A DNA stretch of 64,000 nt from Chlorokybus atmophyticus (taxonomy: Eukaryota; Streptophyta; Chlorokybophyceae; Chlorokybales; Chlorokybaceae). The position numbers and the translations under genes are program-made. Numbering within the stretch: the stretch's first letter is position 1; every line of letters starts with the position of its first letter. Below, one piece after another: positions 10,677-23,500 of this stretch. The DNA is taken from positions 70,192-134,191 of the forward strand of contig RHPI01001010.1 of the NCBI GenBank assembly GCA_009103225.1, in the 5' to 3' direction. A model generated the notes under the pieces. That model did not search any database and was not told the origin of the DNA. It worked only from the letters and a program-made list of their open reading frames with translations.

Positions 10677-13600
10677 CTACACACCATTCAGAAAAAGCGC
10701 TAGCAGCGGAGGACCCAAAGCAATGGCCAAAAGCACTGTCCCTGCCAGGAGGATCAATGTTGCCAGCTGGCGTCGCCGGCTGTTACGCATGCTTGGGAAA
10801 GCTATCAATAGCAGGTTGGTGGTTACCGCCTGACCATCTAAAAAGAAGACCTGCATGGAATAGCCCATGTGACGCTACGGTTATCCAATACCGACATGTC
10901 ACAGGCAAAGCAAATACGTATACCAACATGGTGATCTTACCGGAAGTATGTTGAGCAGCGCTAGTGAAAGGGACGCGTGGAAGGAGAGGGTGAGTGCGAC
11001 ATCAAGCAGCAGTGGCAGCTTCAGCAAGTGAGCTCTCAGGAATCGCACGCGAGGCGCGTACTCTGTGAGCGATAAGGACCTCGCGAGCTCGCGCGGGGAA
11101 GCCAAAACTGTTATGGTACTCTCTGTCACCCCTGTGGTTGAAAAGTGTGTTGAAGCTACTGTGTAACATGACTGCCAAAAACGATATCTGCATCGAGCTG
11201 CAGGCGCGCAAGCATATGTGTCTACCTTACCAGAGTTGACGGTATTGTCAGTTGCAGCATTCTCTCGCACGTAACTCAGCTGAGACAGCATCATGCCAGC
11301 TGGCAGGTGCGGTAGCGCGCACGTCAAGCCCGGCTTGCATTGCACAGCATTGCTGCTGTCCAGCGATGCGCAGCGCAATTCTGATGCCACTGCTTTGGCT
11401 CTCAGACAAACCTCCTGCAGCGGTGACACAAATAACTTCACACGGCTCACATTCAAACCTTGCACACGCACACGGACACGCGCGCGCACACACACTCGTA
11501 CACACATGTGTGTGCCTGTGGGCGCGCGTGTGTGCGCATATGTGTGCATGCACTGATTGGCAGGTGTAAGATAGGTGCAAAACACCTGCCAATGCACTGT
11601 GCAACACAGCGCCACTGATCTGTGCACTACCTGAGTCAGCCTTCAATGAAACTGAGGTAACGTGTGCTCACCTTATCTGCCACCCAAAATTGCATGAAGT
11701 CTCCTCCGCAGATGTTACTCTCATTGCGAGCATGTGCCACGGATGGCGGCACGCAATAACCGCATGGAGGTGGGGGCCTCCAGCTGTCTTCCAACAACAA
11801 CAGAGGCACACTTCATGAGCAAAAGAACGGACAGCATGCCCGTACTAGTCACGCTGCAGATGGACACAATATGCACTCATGATTTCCTACACTTTTGATG
11901 AACCAGAAGGCACGCATTCACGCACACGCACACTGCTCTTGCTAAAACAAAGTGTATACCGAATACCTGGTGTTGGGTTGGGTGAAACACACTGCAGGCG
12001 CTTCTGCAAGCATGTCGTCCAGTCCTTGACCGTATTGATGGGGCAGTCATCCACACTCAACAGGACGTCCATTAGCTGCATGTGGCCATGGAAAGGGGCA
12101 TCCTTCGCGACGTTCAGCACCATGACACCTGAATCTGCAAACACAACACGTGCTACCTGATCTATGTCGCGCATGAAACAACGAGTTCACATCTCAACAA
12201 GTTGGCGATTTCGAAGACTTCAGGGGACGCGCTCACTTACTTCTCACTACTGCGTTATCCCACACTACTTAGAGTTCATACAAAGAACAACAACAAACAA
12301 GGACGCAGTTTGTTGCGGCTGCAAGCATGCGAGAGCGCACACGCGCACGCGCACGCACACACACACACATAGGCGATGCCTATCAGCTGCATGTTTGCTC
12401 TATACCTATATGAAACAGCGGTTTCAGTGCCCACGGCAGGCCCTGCATTCCTGCCCAGCTGCCCGCTGCCATGAAGGCGTTGTGCCACGCGCCGGCGCAG
12501 TACACGCGGAGTGCGCGCGCGGGCGGCAGCAGAGACAGCGCGTCGGCGTCCAGCACCACGCTCGCGCCGGGAAGGAGCAGCGCCACGAAGAGGGAGACGC
12601 GCAGAGTGCGCACGCCCTCGCTGTGAGCATGAAGGCAAAAGTGTTGCGTAGTCAACACCTTGTTTCACATGCAACAGACACATGCATGAGCGGTCATCTG
12701 AGTTCTGTACCTAACTGATTACATCAAAAGTGGATGCTGTGTGCACACACCATGCATGAATGAACAACGTGCTCTACAGCCAGACAACTCTCATCCCCCT
12801 GATGGTGGAGACATGCACGCTACAGCCAGACAATCCTCATCAACTCACCATCAAGCTCACACACGACAAAGCAAAGGTGAGAGGTAGAGCACTGTCAAGC
12901 AATAACCACTACAGTGCACCTACGAGTAAGCGAGTCATCAATGCACGGCTTACCTTGCTGCGGCGAGCGCGTGGCCGAGCTCATGGAAAGCCACGCCCCC
13001 AACAACGATAACCAACAGCAGCACGGCTTGCTGCCACCGCGCGTCAACTGCTGCTACCTGCAGTATGGCCGTTGCCAACATGTGTTGTACAACAACAGCG
13101 CCAGACGTCTTCAAAGTCACACACAACAAGTGCGTTGAAGTCAAGCATGCATGCATGTGTCTGATGCAATAAACTTGCATCGCAGCAATTGCACACGCAC
13201 GCAGGCACGCACAGGGTCGGTAGCTGCTTCGTGCCATGCTGAGGCTAAGCTCAGGCACTCTGGAAAAACGAACGACGCAAGCATGTGTACAATTAATCAA
13301 GGGGACGTGCTGAAGCTCACCACAGGCACAAGGAACCTTTCTGTCTCGGCTGGTGTGAGCAGCGACACCGCAGCATCGTGCAAAAGCAGCGGGATGGCCA
13401 ACAGCAGAAGGACTATTGAAACCAAGACGCCAAGAGCAAACCATTTGCGCAGAAACCTGGCAAGGCACAGACACCGTGTCTAAACCTAAGTTTGTTGGTA
13501 TGAATAAATGCAACCGACAATGGTACAACACGCATGTTACTCAGCACAAATGAACCATCCACTTGCCTGCGATGTCTTCTGCCAAAGTTGTATACAGCTG

Positions 13601-14467
13601 AGGTGAAGGCGGATGTTTGAACACTAAGCAGCCTGTCATCATATAACATGTTTGTCACGAACCAACTGAGTGCGCAGAGTGCAATCAGACAGCTTGCACT
13701 GAATATTACTATTCTGATACGAACGTCTTACCCAAAGGACACCTCTACATGTGTCACGCTGTGCTGCTCGCGCCATTGCTGCAAACAGAAGAACATATGC
13801 AGAGACTGTGCCGCGCGTCTTGACATGTATGTTGTTTATGTCACTCATAGGACACGTCTTGACATGGTTTCTATTTCAGTGATGGCATTGCATGGCACAG
13901 CTCCTCAGTCCCCACCCGCTCCCCCTCCTTAGCTTGGCAATGCAGTCACAAGTGCTGGAACACTCATGCACACTGTTTTGGGGTGCATTGCCTCGACATG
14001 ATGTCGTACGTGCAAGCGCACCTTTGCGCTTAAACCAATAGTCTTGGTTCAATCATCAGACAACAGACAGCTTGCAAACTGAACCCCAGGCCTCTATACT
14101 GCAACACAGGAGACCACTGCTGCTGGTATGTGGTTGTGTGTGTCAGATCAACAAGCGTTCTTCCTGCTTGACATCTTGCATGCATGCGTATACACAGTTG
14201 GTAGCAAGCAATTCTGAGTCGTTAAATTCAGCATGCAAGCTGCCTTGCATGGTTACAATACAGACATACGCACATTGGACCAAAAACAAGATAGGAGACA
14301 AGCAAAGTTGTTCTTGCTCCCACCTTGCACCAGCGGCAGTTCCACACTGCGTACGCCGCCGTCCAGGCCACAACCAAGCCTGCGCCCAACCCAAAGACTC
14401 TCGCGACCATGCCCACAGCTACGTGCACAGCGACACCGCCTCCGCCAACGCTCCGCCTAGACGACAA
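10677..14467 (-). CDS. MBTPS2: Site-2 protease (intramembrane zinc metalloprotease, M50)
   Basis: S2P cleaves membrane-anchored transcription factors inside the membrane after a site-1 cut, in the Golgi in known systems. Eleven exons on the minus strand: 14467-14331, 13632-13567, 13456-13321, 13057-12954, 12620-12406, 12134-11967, 11787-11672, 11630-11586, 11414-11231, 11197-10941 and 10850-10677. Phases agree and give 533 residues (human S2P has 519). Visible features: a hydrophobic N-terminus; the zinc motif HELGH at residues 138-142 inside a membrane segment; RVYCAGAWHN; a PDZ-like region around 220-276 with DDCPINTVKDW; a Cys-rich luminal loop; and the third metal-ligand motif LDG at 480-482. 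Intron 2 must use a GC donor (AG|GCAAGT) to keep frame. The gene is head-to-head with the M20 peptidase; the start codons are 64 bp apart. Confidence 0.93.
13457..13566 (-). other. GC-AG intron in the site-2 protease gene
   Basis: The exon ends ..CATCGCAG followed by GCAAGT instead of GTAAGT. The nearby GT (four bases downstream) would put the next exon out of the frame that encodes the conserved hydrophobic segment FLRKWFALGVLV. Only the GC donor gives phase 2 on both sides. Confidence 0.75.
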
Positions 14468-14531
14468 CTAGCCAGCAGGCAGCACGTTTGTGTTGGTGTG
14501 GTGGTGGTGGTGGTTGGAAAGGGCGGCGGCG
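14468..14531. promoter_or_regulatory. Shared divergent promoter between S2P and the M20 peptidase
   Basis: Only 64 bp separate the chosen start codons of two divergent genes. The segment is rich in GGT/TGG repeats and shows no TATA box. An in-frame ATG at 14490 would shorten it further. Promoter elements must lie here or inside the 5' exons. Confidence 0.5.
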
Positions 14532-17500
14532 ATGTCGCTGGAGGCCGGGGCAACGGAGTCACTGGTGCGAGGCTGGTGGGAGGCCAGCGTGGTGCCGGCG
14601 CTGCAGGAATTCATCGCCATCCCCAACCAGTCGCCCTTCTTTGACAAGGAGTGGGCCAATAACGGCCACCAAGACAAGGTGTGCTCTGTGCTTGTCTGCA
14701 TTTCACACACAGTAACTTGACTTGATCCTGATCACAGTTTCAACGGCTGACAGCTCGGGCATTGCATGGCAAGTTTCATTTGTAAGTCTTGTCTGAGCTG
14801 AACGGGTGCGTGATTGAGCAAGTATGCTTCATATTACCAATATCAGCGTTGTATCTCCACGTTTGCGAGCAGTGCAGCTTGTTGTACTACTGGTGGCAGA
14901 TTGAAGCAACCAGTTACGCCTAAGCTGGACAATTGATCAAAGCGTGGCTGCGAGCTGGTAACAAAACAATTCCTGTTGGTAGAATAGCACATGTGAGTCA
15001 CTAGCGCAAAGATTGGCTGTACACGCAGCCCATGGGACAAGCATGGCTGTTGAATCTAGACGTACTGTGACAGCATGTTAGCGTGTTGATGTTACTCATA
15101 GTGCAAAGCACATGCTCGCTGCACCACCTGGCTGTACACGCCAAAGCTGCTTGAAGCCCCTGCTACTGCAGTGCATGCTTATGTCGAGTGGTTGTTGTGT
15201 CAACGTGTTTGCAAACAGTGTTATTTGATTAGGTGGTGGACCTTTTCGTATCCTGGGCGAAGACCAATGCTCCATTTGCACAAGTTGATGTGGTGCGCGC
15301 TGAAGGCAGAACGCCAGTGATATTTCTGGAAGTGCCAGCTAGCAGCGGGTCTGCTAATAGCAACGGTCATGCCGGCAGCAACTCCAACTACACAGTGTTG
15401 ATGTACGGCCATGCCGACAAACAGCCACCTCTGCTGCCGTGGGCTGAGGGCTTGGGCCCGTGGACACCTGTCATTAAGGATGGCAAACTCTACGGCAGAG
15501 GCGGCGCTGATGACGGGTACAGTTTGAGTGCGTGCATGTGTAACCGTGAGCGTGCAAGTGTGTAGGTGCGTGGGTGTGAGCGTGCACACGTATGTGAATG
15601 TACGTGCATATGTGTGCACGTGTGCAGGGGTACGCACGCGCATGCATATGTGCGCTGCACCAAGTGTGTACATATGTCATCACAACATAAGCTCAGCGAA
15701 CGTACATCCTTGTCAGTTGGTGTTTTGAAACATCAGGACTACGGCACTGGGATAGCATCTGCAACGTACTACAGCCGCTTGCGCAATCAAGATCATTGTT
15801 ATGTCAATAAAGCCCACTCTGGCTGTCAGGTACGCTATGTTTGCGGCGCTGACAGCCATTAAAGCCCTCAAGGAGCAAGGCGTGGGGCACCCGCGCATTG
15901 TCATATTGATCGAGTTCTGTGAGGAGAGCGGCTCACCTGATCTGCCCTTCTACGTGGACATGTTGTCCGAGCGCATCGGTACATGCACTTTCACATCATC
16001 ACAACATTGGCCTTGCTGCAAGCTGCCCTGTCCAGATAGACAGCAACGAACAACAAAGTCAGGTGATGCTTGCTGTGTGCAGGTGATGTGCGCTTTGTGG
16101 TCTGCCTTGATAGCGGCGCCGGTAACTACGAGCAGCTGTGGGTTACCACCTCCTTACGCGGCATTGCAGCTGGCAACCTCAAAGTGCAGGTCTGGCATGG
16201 GTGCTTTGCACAGAGGGGTTTCCGACCAATGCTATTGAGTTGCGGTAGTGCAAATTGCACGTAGGCAACAAAAGCTGCTTACGACTCTACATGTTTCTTG
16301 GGCTTTTTTTTAGTGTATGTGTGTCTGTGCGCGTGCATGCGCGTATGTGCACACATACGCGCACCAACACGTGCAAGTGTGTGTAACAACACACTTCTGT
16401 GTGCAGATACTGAAAGAGGGTGTGCACTCGGGGCTTGCTAGCGGCATCGTGCCCTCATCCTTTGCCATCGTGCGCCAACTGCTGGACCGTCTCGATGACA
16501 GCACAACATCATATGTGAGTTTGTCATCACCCAAGAGCAAATTCTGAAGTCATTAAGTATCTTGTTTTGAGTTGCATATACGCAATCAGGTGACAGAGGA
16601 AGCAGCGAAGTTCTTGACATGCGGAATCCCTCCACAAAGACTATCACAGGCGAAAGGCGCGGCTGAAGAGCTGGGTGAAAAGGTGCTGTCAAGTATTGCA
16701 ATGCAACAGACATACGAACCGTACAAATAGTGCAGACTTTGTTCTGAGATTTGATCTGTTGGCAGGTGTATATTCATTTCCTTGGGTTGAAGGCGCCCAC
16801 CCGCTCAGTTCACTCAGCCCTGAGGAGCTGCTGTTGCGTCGAACATGGAAGCCAGCAGTGTCCATCACAGGTTCGTGTTCATGAGCCATGCTTATATCAT
16901 CAACCTCATTCACTAGCATGCCAATCAATCCCTGTGTGGTAACTTGTTCAGGCGCGGAAGGTTTTCCTACTTTGGGGTCTGCTGGCAACGTGCTGCGGCC
17001 CTACTCGGCATTCAAGTTGTCGGTCCGGTTGCCACCCGCAATCGATGGTGAGACAGCCACCAAAGGACTGAAAGCTTTGTTGGAAAGGGACCCTCCATAC
17101 GGTGCCAAGGTTGGATTTTCTTCAAGAGGTTGATTTGTAGCTCATCTTTGCGCTTTCCATGCATCGCATGGCTCACAACTTGTTCTTTTTCAGGTTGAGT
17201 TTGAGGCAGAGAAGGCAGCAAGCGGGTGGGACGCACCACCGCTGGAGGCGTGGCTGGAACAAAGCACCGAGCAAGCGTCCCAGATGTTTTATGCAAAGCC
17301 CGCGCGTTATATTGGAGAAGGAGGCTCGATACCATTCATGGGAATGCTTGGTGCCAAGTATCCCAAAGCGCAGGTATGTGGAGAATACTTTTGCACTTGG
17401 GCAACATCATGTTTATGAACAATCGCTTATGCTTCTGGTTTTTCGTCAATCTATGTTTGCTGTGCAGTTCCTTGTCACTGGCGTGCTCGGCCCCAACTCC

Positions 17501-17608
17501 AATGCGCACGGGCCCAACGAGTTCATCCACTTGGACTTTGCGATGCGCTTGACGTGTTGCGTGGCGCACATTGTTGCTGACTACCATCAGCACGTGTCAA
17601 GCAAGTGA
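14532..17608 (+). CDS. M20-family metallopeptidase (dipeptidase-like)
   Basis: Zinc peptidases of this family cleave dipeptides or small amide substrates; the exact substrate here is unknown. Ten exons: 14532-14678, 15233-15516, 15830-15978, 16083-16189, 16407-16514, 16590-16674, 16766-16870, 16952-17109, 17194-17373 and 17468-17608, in consistent phases, giving 487 residues. The metal and catalytic residues are all present: H109 and D111 (MYGHADKQ), bridging D142 (GRGGADDG), E175/E176 (EESGS), D203 (CLDSGAG) and H455 (NSNAHGPNE). H236 in GVHSG lies in the lid domain. The wording GLGPWTPV..DGKLYGRGGADDGY is closer to bacterial M20 peptidases than to animal carnosinase. Exon 6 was ended at 16674 because only that donor keeps the frame into VYSFPWVEG. 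A copy of exon 1 recurs at 25048. Confidence 0.92.
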
Positions 17609-20536
17609 CCGGTCTTGGGTAAATGTGCACCATACCAAACATATAATAGTCTCAATTTGCTCAGTCGCTCGGTTCGAGTAGTCTGATTTGCAATGGCATT
17701 ACTTGTACAGTTTGCAGTTGTAATGTCCAACAGTTGTAATGGCTGGCAGCCAGCTCTCTTTTGCGAAGCCGCTGTCGTGTTGCCGGTGTTATTCCTTCTT
17801 GCTAGCATAGGTTTTGTATCTGTATCTATAATGGTATATTAGTGTGCAATTCCCGTGGTGCAACGCGGCTCCGCATAACAATCTATACATGTCCCGCGCT
17901 GCGCAAGTAGCTGAGCTGCCCTACTGTCGCTACTGCCTCTTGGCGTCCTTGTGGCTGCTGAACGCACATAGAATCCAGCCCCCCCTGTAGTTTTTGGTTT
18001 TTTGGCTAGGCTTGCTGTCTTTGGCTTGGTGCTAGCTTACCTTTGTGCCATGCCATGCCATGCCCATGCTCTGCTATGCTGTGCTGTGATGCTTGTTTGC
18101 TACTTGGCCCCGTTGCTATACCATACACATGACGGCAATTTTTCTTGCGCACGAACGGCTGCGATGTTCCAAAGCTTTTTGCAGCCATCGGGTGGCCATT
18201 GATATGCTGCACAATGCGTATCATTGTTCCAAGGCTGTGTGTCAATGTTTCAAGGCTGTTTGCAGCCATCGGGTGGCCATTGTTAAACTCACAACGCATG
18301 CACAATGCAAGCACAATGCATGTCATTACCTGTGTTGTTCATAATGATGAAAGATTGCATAATGATTATCATCCATGGGCATGCAATGTTGAGCGGTACG
18401 TGTAACTTGTCAGGGACATAATTGCTGATTCCTACCAAAAACTTGCTCATGAATGAAAACACCAGCTGGATTCAATTGTATACGCTATGAGAGATATTGT
18501 ATGCGACTCCGCTGCAAGGTTGGCACGAGGAAGGGAGATCCGAGGTTGTACATGATATTTTTAGCTGCAGCTGAACCAATAGCAATAATAGAAAAAGCAT
18601 GATATGATTCATCTTATAAGTAAATAAACCATAGCTACCCTCACTAATAACTCATGAACTCAAGACAAATACCACGGCAGTGCTATAGAATGTTTATAAC
18701 ACAGTTAACTCACTTGAATGACACGTTAAAAATGTTTATTGACTTTTTGCCGGTCATCCTTATGCAAATCAATGCATTTGCTCGCAACATGGCCGCCAAA
18801 CAGCATTTTAACATGACTATGCACTGAATGCATACATTGGTGGGGTTACAACGAAAGCCTGAGTGTGGACGCTGATGGCCCTTTTTATGGACATTTTAAA
18901 GAACTATTTTGTAAAGTTAATTCTGCAATTTTGATATAATTAAATGTAGACTGTTATCTCACACGAGTGAATAACTGCTTTTTGGAATAAACACGCGTTA
19001 GCTGAGTCAGCTTGTATGAAGTAGTTGCATGCAGCTAAGCATATAACACATTGGGCAAAATGTGCCTGAATAAAAACAAGGGCAAGACATGGGATAGTTT
19101 GGGATAGTTAAGGTATAGGCTATAGCCTATGCCGTGGATGTGGCAACTTTGCATGCGCGTTTAATGATTGAGTAACGCTCAACTTGTGGCCGAGATCTGA
19201 TGCACAACTTTGATGCTCAATCTTTTGGATGGCGACAACTGGCCTGCGGATGGCCCCTGACACCGCGTGCACACTTTTCCTGCTTGCAACCGCGGAACAA
19301 TCCAGGATCAACGGAGCCGCCAACGACGCCACGCTGGACACCCCGCGTACAAAATTGTCACGTCGTCTCGAAAGCCTGCCAAGTAGGCGCTGCGCCGCTG
19401 CCAACTGGACCCCACTCTGCGCGCCCCGCCTTGTTGATATACTGAGCATGAAGTTCTGTTGTATTGCAAGTTCAAAACGCGATCAGTTACGCTCACAGCT
19501 CGTCCCTAACGGTTCATAGATTTTCCACTGAACTCGGTTGTGCCTGACAAGGAAGCGCAGTCACTGCTGCTGCAGAGCCTGGCTCTGTCCCTGGTTAAGA
19601 GTGGATGTAAGTGACCAACAGGTACGTCACGTAACTGCCGGTTCACAGCCCCTACTGAATCTAAGCAGATATCGGCACGGGTTCATGAGTGGTGTTGATA
19701 TCGGCGATCAACAAAGCTGTGCATGCGGTGCGGATAGTGCAGTAGCGGCGGCATTGGCGGTGTTGGTGACGGCGGCGGCGGTGACCGCGTGGTAGAAGTA
19801 CGGTTGCACTTTGCACTTCAACTTGTAAGGTCAGTTTCGTGTGGTGAGGCTGTGAATGCAAGATTGCAAGGCTTGGAAGGTCGGTCTGGCAAGTGCAAGC
19901 AGCGCTGGTCTGGAGCTGCTCTGAGCCTGGTCGAGAGTCACTGATCTTGTTGTGACGTTTGGAGCAAGAAATCAGCTGTTACAGTTCAATCGGTTTTCTT
20001 AAGCTTGCTCAAGCTCGTTTTTGCGTTGAGGGTTGCTACATTGCCGTGTGATGTCAGCATGGTAGCGCCATGCATCCAGCATTTTGAAACTCCTGCGCGA
20101 GTTGACGAAGCAAAGTATGCTGTTCAACACAGATGCTGGATGTAAAGCGTTTATGATCATATGACGGAAGTCCTTTTTGTGATTTATGCCTTCGGTATGC
20201 ATGGCGTCTGGCAACTTTGGTGCATTTCCTGTTCGGCAGAGATCAAGATCAGACCATAGGCCTTGCTTGTTCAATTCGATTGCATAGCCTGCCGGCATCG
20301 GATTTGTGTGGAGTTGCTAGCACTTTGTACATGCAAGTCGGTGAAACATATGCTGGTTGTGTGGAGACGTGAGCCGTGCAGAGCATGAGCGTGTGCAAAC
20401 CATGTTTGCGTTGAAAAGAAGAGTGGACGACAATTGGCTGCTGACCCACTTCGTTGGTTGCTCCTGCAGCACTGGAGCATTGCAGCCACTTGCAGCACTG
20501 AAGTTAGCACTTTAGCACTGAAGTTGCACACCTACC
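17609..20536. other. Intergenic region, no gene recognised
   Basis: The region holds a 24-bp direct repeat (18178-18201 and 18259-18282) and an AT-rich stretch from about 18420 to 19110. A GGC/GGT-rich patch lies at about 19740-19790, upstream of the MSL gene. Short open frames show no family resemblance. Confidence 0.5.
18178..18282. repeat. 24-bp direct repeat, two copies 81 bp apart
   Basis: The motif TTTGCAGCCATCGGGTGGCC plus ATTG occurs at 18178-18201 and again, identical, at 18259-18282. The flanks also share CAAGGCTG/CAAAGCTT-like words, so this is probably a decayed tandem duplication. Confidence 0.8.
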
Positions 20537-23500
20537 ATGGCGCGATCATGGCCAGATCCCGCGTTAGTGGCGCTGGCCAGCACACGAGAAGTGCCCGCGG
20601 CAAGCAGGCCTGAGCAGCTAGAAAGGAGCGACGCTGACGTTCAGACCGCAACACTACAAAGGCTTCAAACGCTTCACACAGCGTGCTCACTGGAGCGCGT
20701 GCCAGAGGATTCTGCAGAAGAGGGTAGGGTATCACCTGCTACTAGGCCTGCTCCTGATGGCCAGCAGCCCCCTTCAACGCCAGCCAGCCGCTCCTATCGC
20801 AATAGCATAGAAATGCACACGCCACGCAACACCACACCAAACGGTTCCACACGAACTGTTGATATGCTGGACATGAACTTCCAGACCCCTTCATCTCAAC
20901 CAACAAGCATCCTGCGCCAGTTTTCAACCATCTCTATAGGGCAGGTGCGAACAGCAGGACGAAAGAGCGACTTGTGTTTACCGTAGCCTGATGAAGCTTG
21001 TGACAAAACTAACACTTGTGCAGCCTTCACCTGGGACAGCACGAACAGAGAAGTTGAAAGCGCACAGGGGCTCCTTTCTTCGCAACAAGTTTGCTAGCGC
21101 AGCCAGGGCAGCTGTTGCAGTCGGCAAACAGAAGAGCAAGTGCGTGATGCCTACTTGTGCCTCTATGTTGTTGACATAGAGGCTTTGTGTTCGCTCATGC
21201 CAGGTTGATTACCTGACCAGGACTCCTAACATGTGCGTGCTTGTTGCAGGTTTGAGCGCAGAGAATCTGCCTTCTATACTGCAAAAAGCGACAATGCCGA
21301 TGACGACGATGCTGATATTGAGTAAGTGAGACATATCATGCCTATACAAGTGTGCGCACACAAGTTTCAGCTCGTGCATCTGCCAGGCTATTAACCTTGT
21401 GCTGATTGCATGCAGTGATCTGGACGCCTTCAACTATAGGGGCTGTAAGGTCTCATACCGCCGATACTTTCAACTGGTTGCATTGCTGATACTTTTGGCG
21501 ATTCTCGCATTCACATTCATCTTCCCTGAGTTCGGGGATTCAATTTTTGTAGTCACCCCATTGTGGCACTGGATCGTCCTCGGCATAGTAGTTGTAAGCG
21601 GGAGGCTTCTGACCCTTTGGGTTGTCCGAATTCTTGTCTTCGTTCTTGAGCGCCAGGTATGAAATACTATCAACCTGATGCTATGTCTCTGCGCTGTCCA
21701 TCCCAGCGCTTCAGCCTCTTGTTGTGCTAGATATGGCCTACTCACACTTGTCTTATGTTGCAGTTTTTGCTGGCGGAACGTGTGATATACTTTGTGTATG
21801 CTCTGCAAAGTTCCGTGCGCAACCTGGTCTGGTCCATCCTGGTGCTTGTCGCTTGGCTGCTACTGTTCAACAGAAACGACAGGTGCGCAAACGCAACCTG
21901 TCGTGCACTCGTGTGCTAACAGAAGACTTGACCCCCAGCTCTGTTCTTGCTTGCATGCAGCAGCCTTCTCACCACATGTTGATGTTGACATGAACACTTG
22001 CTATTGGCAGCAATGTCCTGAAAACCATCACCAACATCCTCATCTGTGTAGTGGTTGCGGCGGGTGCGTTGTTCATCAAGGTGAGCATGTCAGTTGAGGT
22101 GTCTGCGGTGTTATGTTGTTCAAGTCATGTTCGCGCAAGAGGCTCAACGAGTGACTTGTTGTGTTTGTAGGTGCTGGTTGTCAAAGTGATGGCGTCACGC
22201 TTTCACGTCAAGAACTACTTCAACCGTATCCAGTCGGCGTTGTTTCAGCAGTACGTGCTGGAGACGCTTTCAGGCCCTCCGCTGCTGCCTTTCCGGCCAC
22301 CCCACATCAGCAAGGTAAACCAGGAAGACCAGCCAGTATCGTATCATGCCATTGTGAGAAACAGCATGGTTTGGTGTGTAAGTTGCGTATGCTGTTTCGA
22401 GTATGCAATGTCTTAGCCTCTTTCATGTGCCAACAGAATCAGCTGGGTGGCCAAGTAGCTATTCAAGTTGATGCGGATTCAGACCAAAGCAACTCAAGCA
22501 TACCAGTGCCGCCTAAGTTGCTGAACAGCCTGTCCTCCGACACAATCACAATGCGAGGTAAGCCACAGGAGCTTCACTGGCAGCAGCAGCAACAACAACA
22601 ACAACAACAGCTTAACAGCATTCATCAAGTAATGTCATGCTACGCGTGTTCTGTTGTTGGTAAACATTGCAACCGCGTGCAGGCATGAAGGACCTGATGA
22701 AGTTTGTCCGGGGGAGTCAGCTCACCACATACAGGACGTTGTTGCGGGATGCGGACGACGAACAGGAAGCGAACCAAGCTTATGACACCAACGGTGTCCA
22801 AATCACGAGCGTGCTACTTGCCAAAGCTGCTGCAAAGCGCATATTTGCAAATATTGCAACATCCGACCGCAAGTGCATTGCCAAAGAGGACTTGCAGCGC
22901 TTCCTCCCAAAGGTTTTGATTGTTTGCAAAAGCAGTTGGTTGTTACAAGTTAGCAATGGTTTGCATGGCGTCAACAACAGTATTGCTGTGCAGGAACACA
23001 TCAATCGCGCATGGGACCTCTTTGAGAAAGACGTCCATGGACACGTCACACGCGGCGCACTGAAGATGTGGGTGCTTACTGTGTATCAGGTACGTGTACT
23101 TGACAGTGTTCAATTGCGTGCAAATCGGCCACTCTGCCGTCATCGCATGGAACTCAGACAAGGTTGTACAGGAACGCCGCGCGCTTGCCCGCACTCTCAA
23201 AGATCACAAGACCATCATAGAGCAGCTTCACCGTGTTCTCAACTTTGTTGTCTTCATCATCTTGATCTTTGCCTGGTAAGGCAACATTTCGACTTGGCAC
23301 AGCTGCATGCATGTGCACGCGCGCGCAACCATGTGCATGTGCACCATGAGTCCAATATAGAGCTTCCAAAGCTGCTCTATGATGGTCAACCTTGTCGGCC
23401 TCATCGCACACGCATGCACATGCGCGCGCACACACAGGTGGCTAGGGTGTTGGGTTGAGAGTAAAGCTGTTGCAGGTTGTTCATTCTTGGAGTGGATACA

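Noticed and set aside
10899-11627. A 242-codon open frame on the minus strand
   Set aside because: It runs through exons 8-10 and the introns of the site-2 protease. Only the segments bounded by splice sites match the family.
19120-19449. Arg-rich 109-codon minus-strand frame
   Set aside because: No family resemblance, no splice context and no conserved motif; treated as chance.
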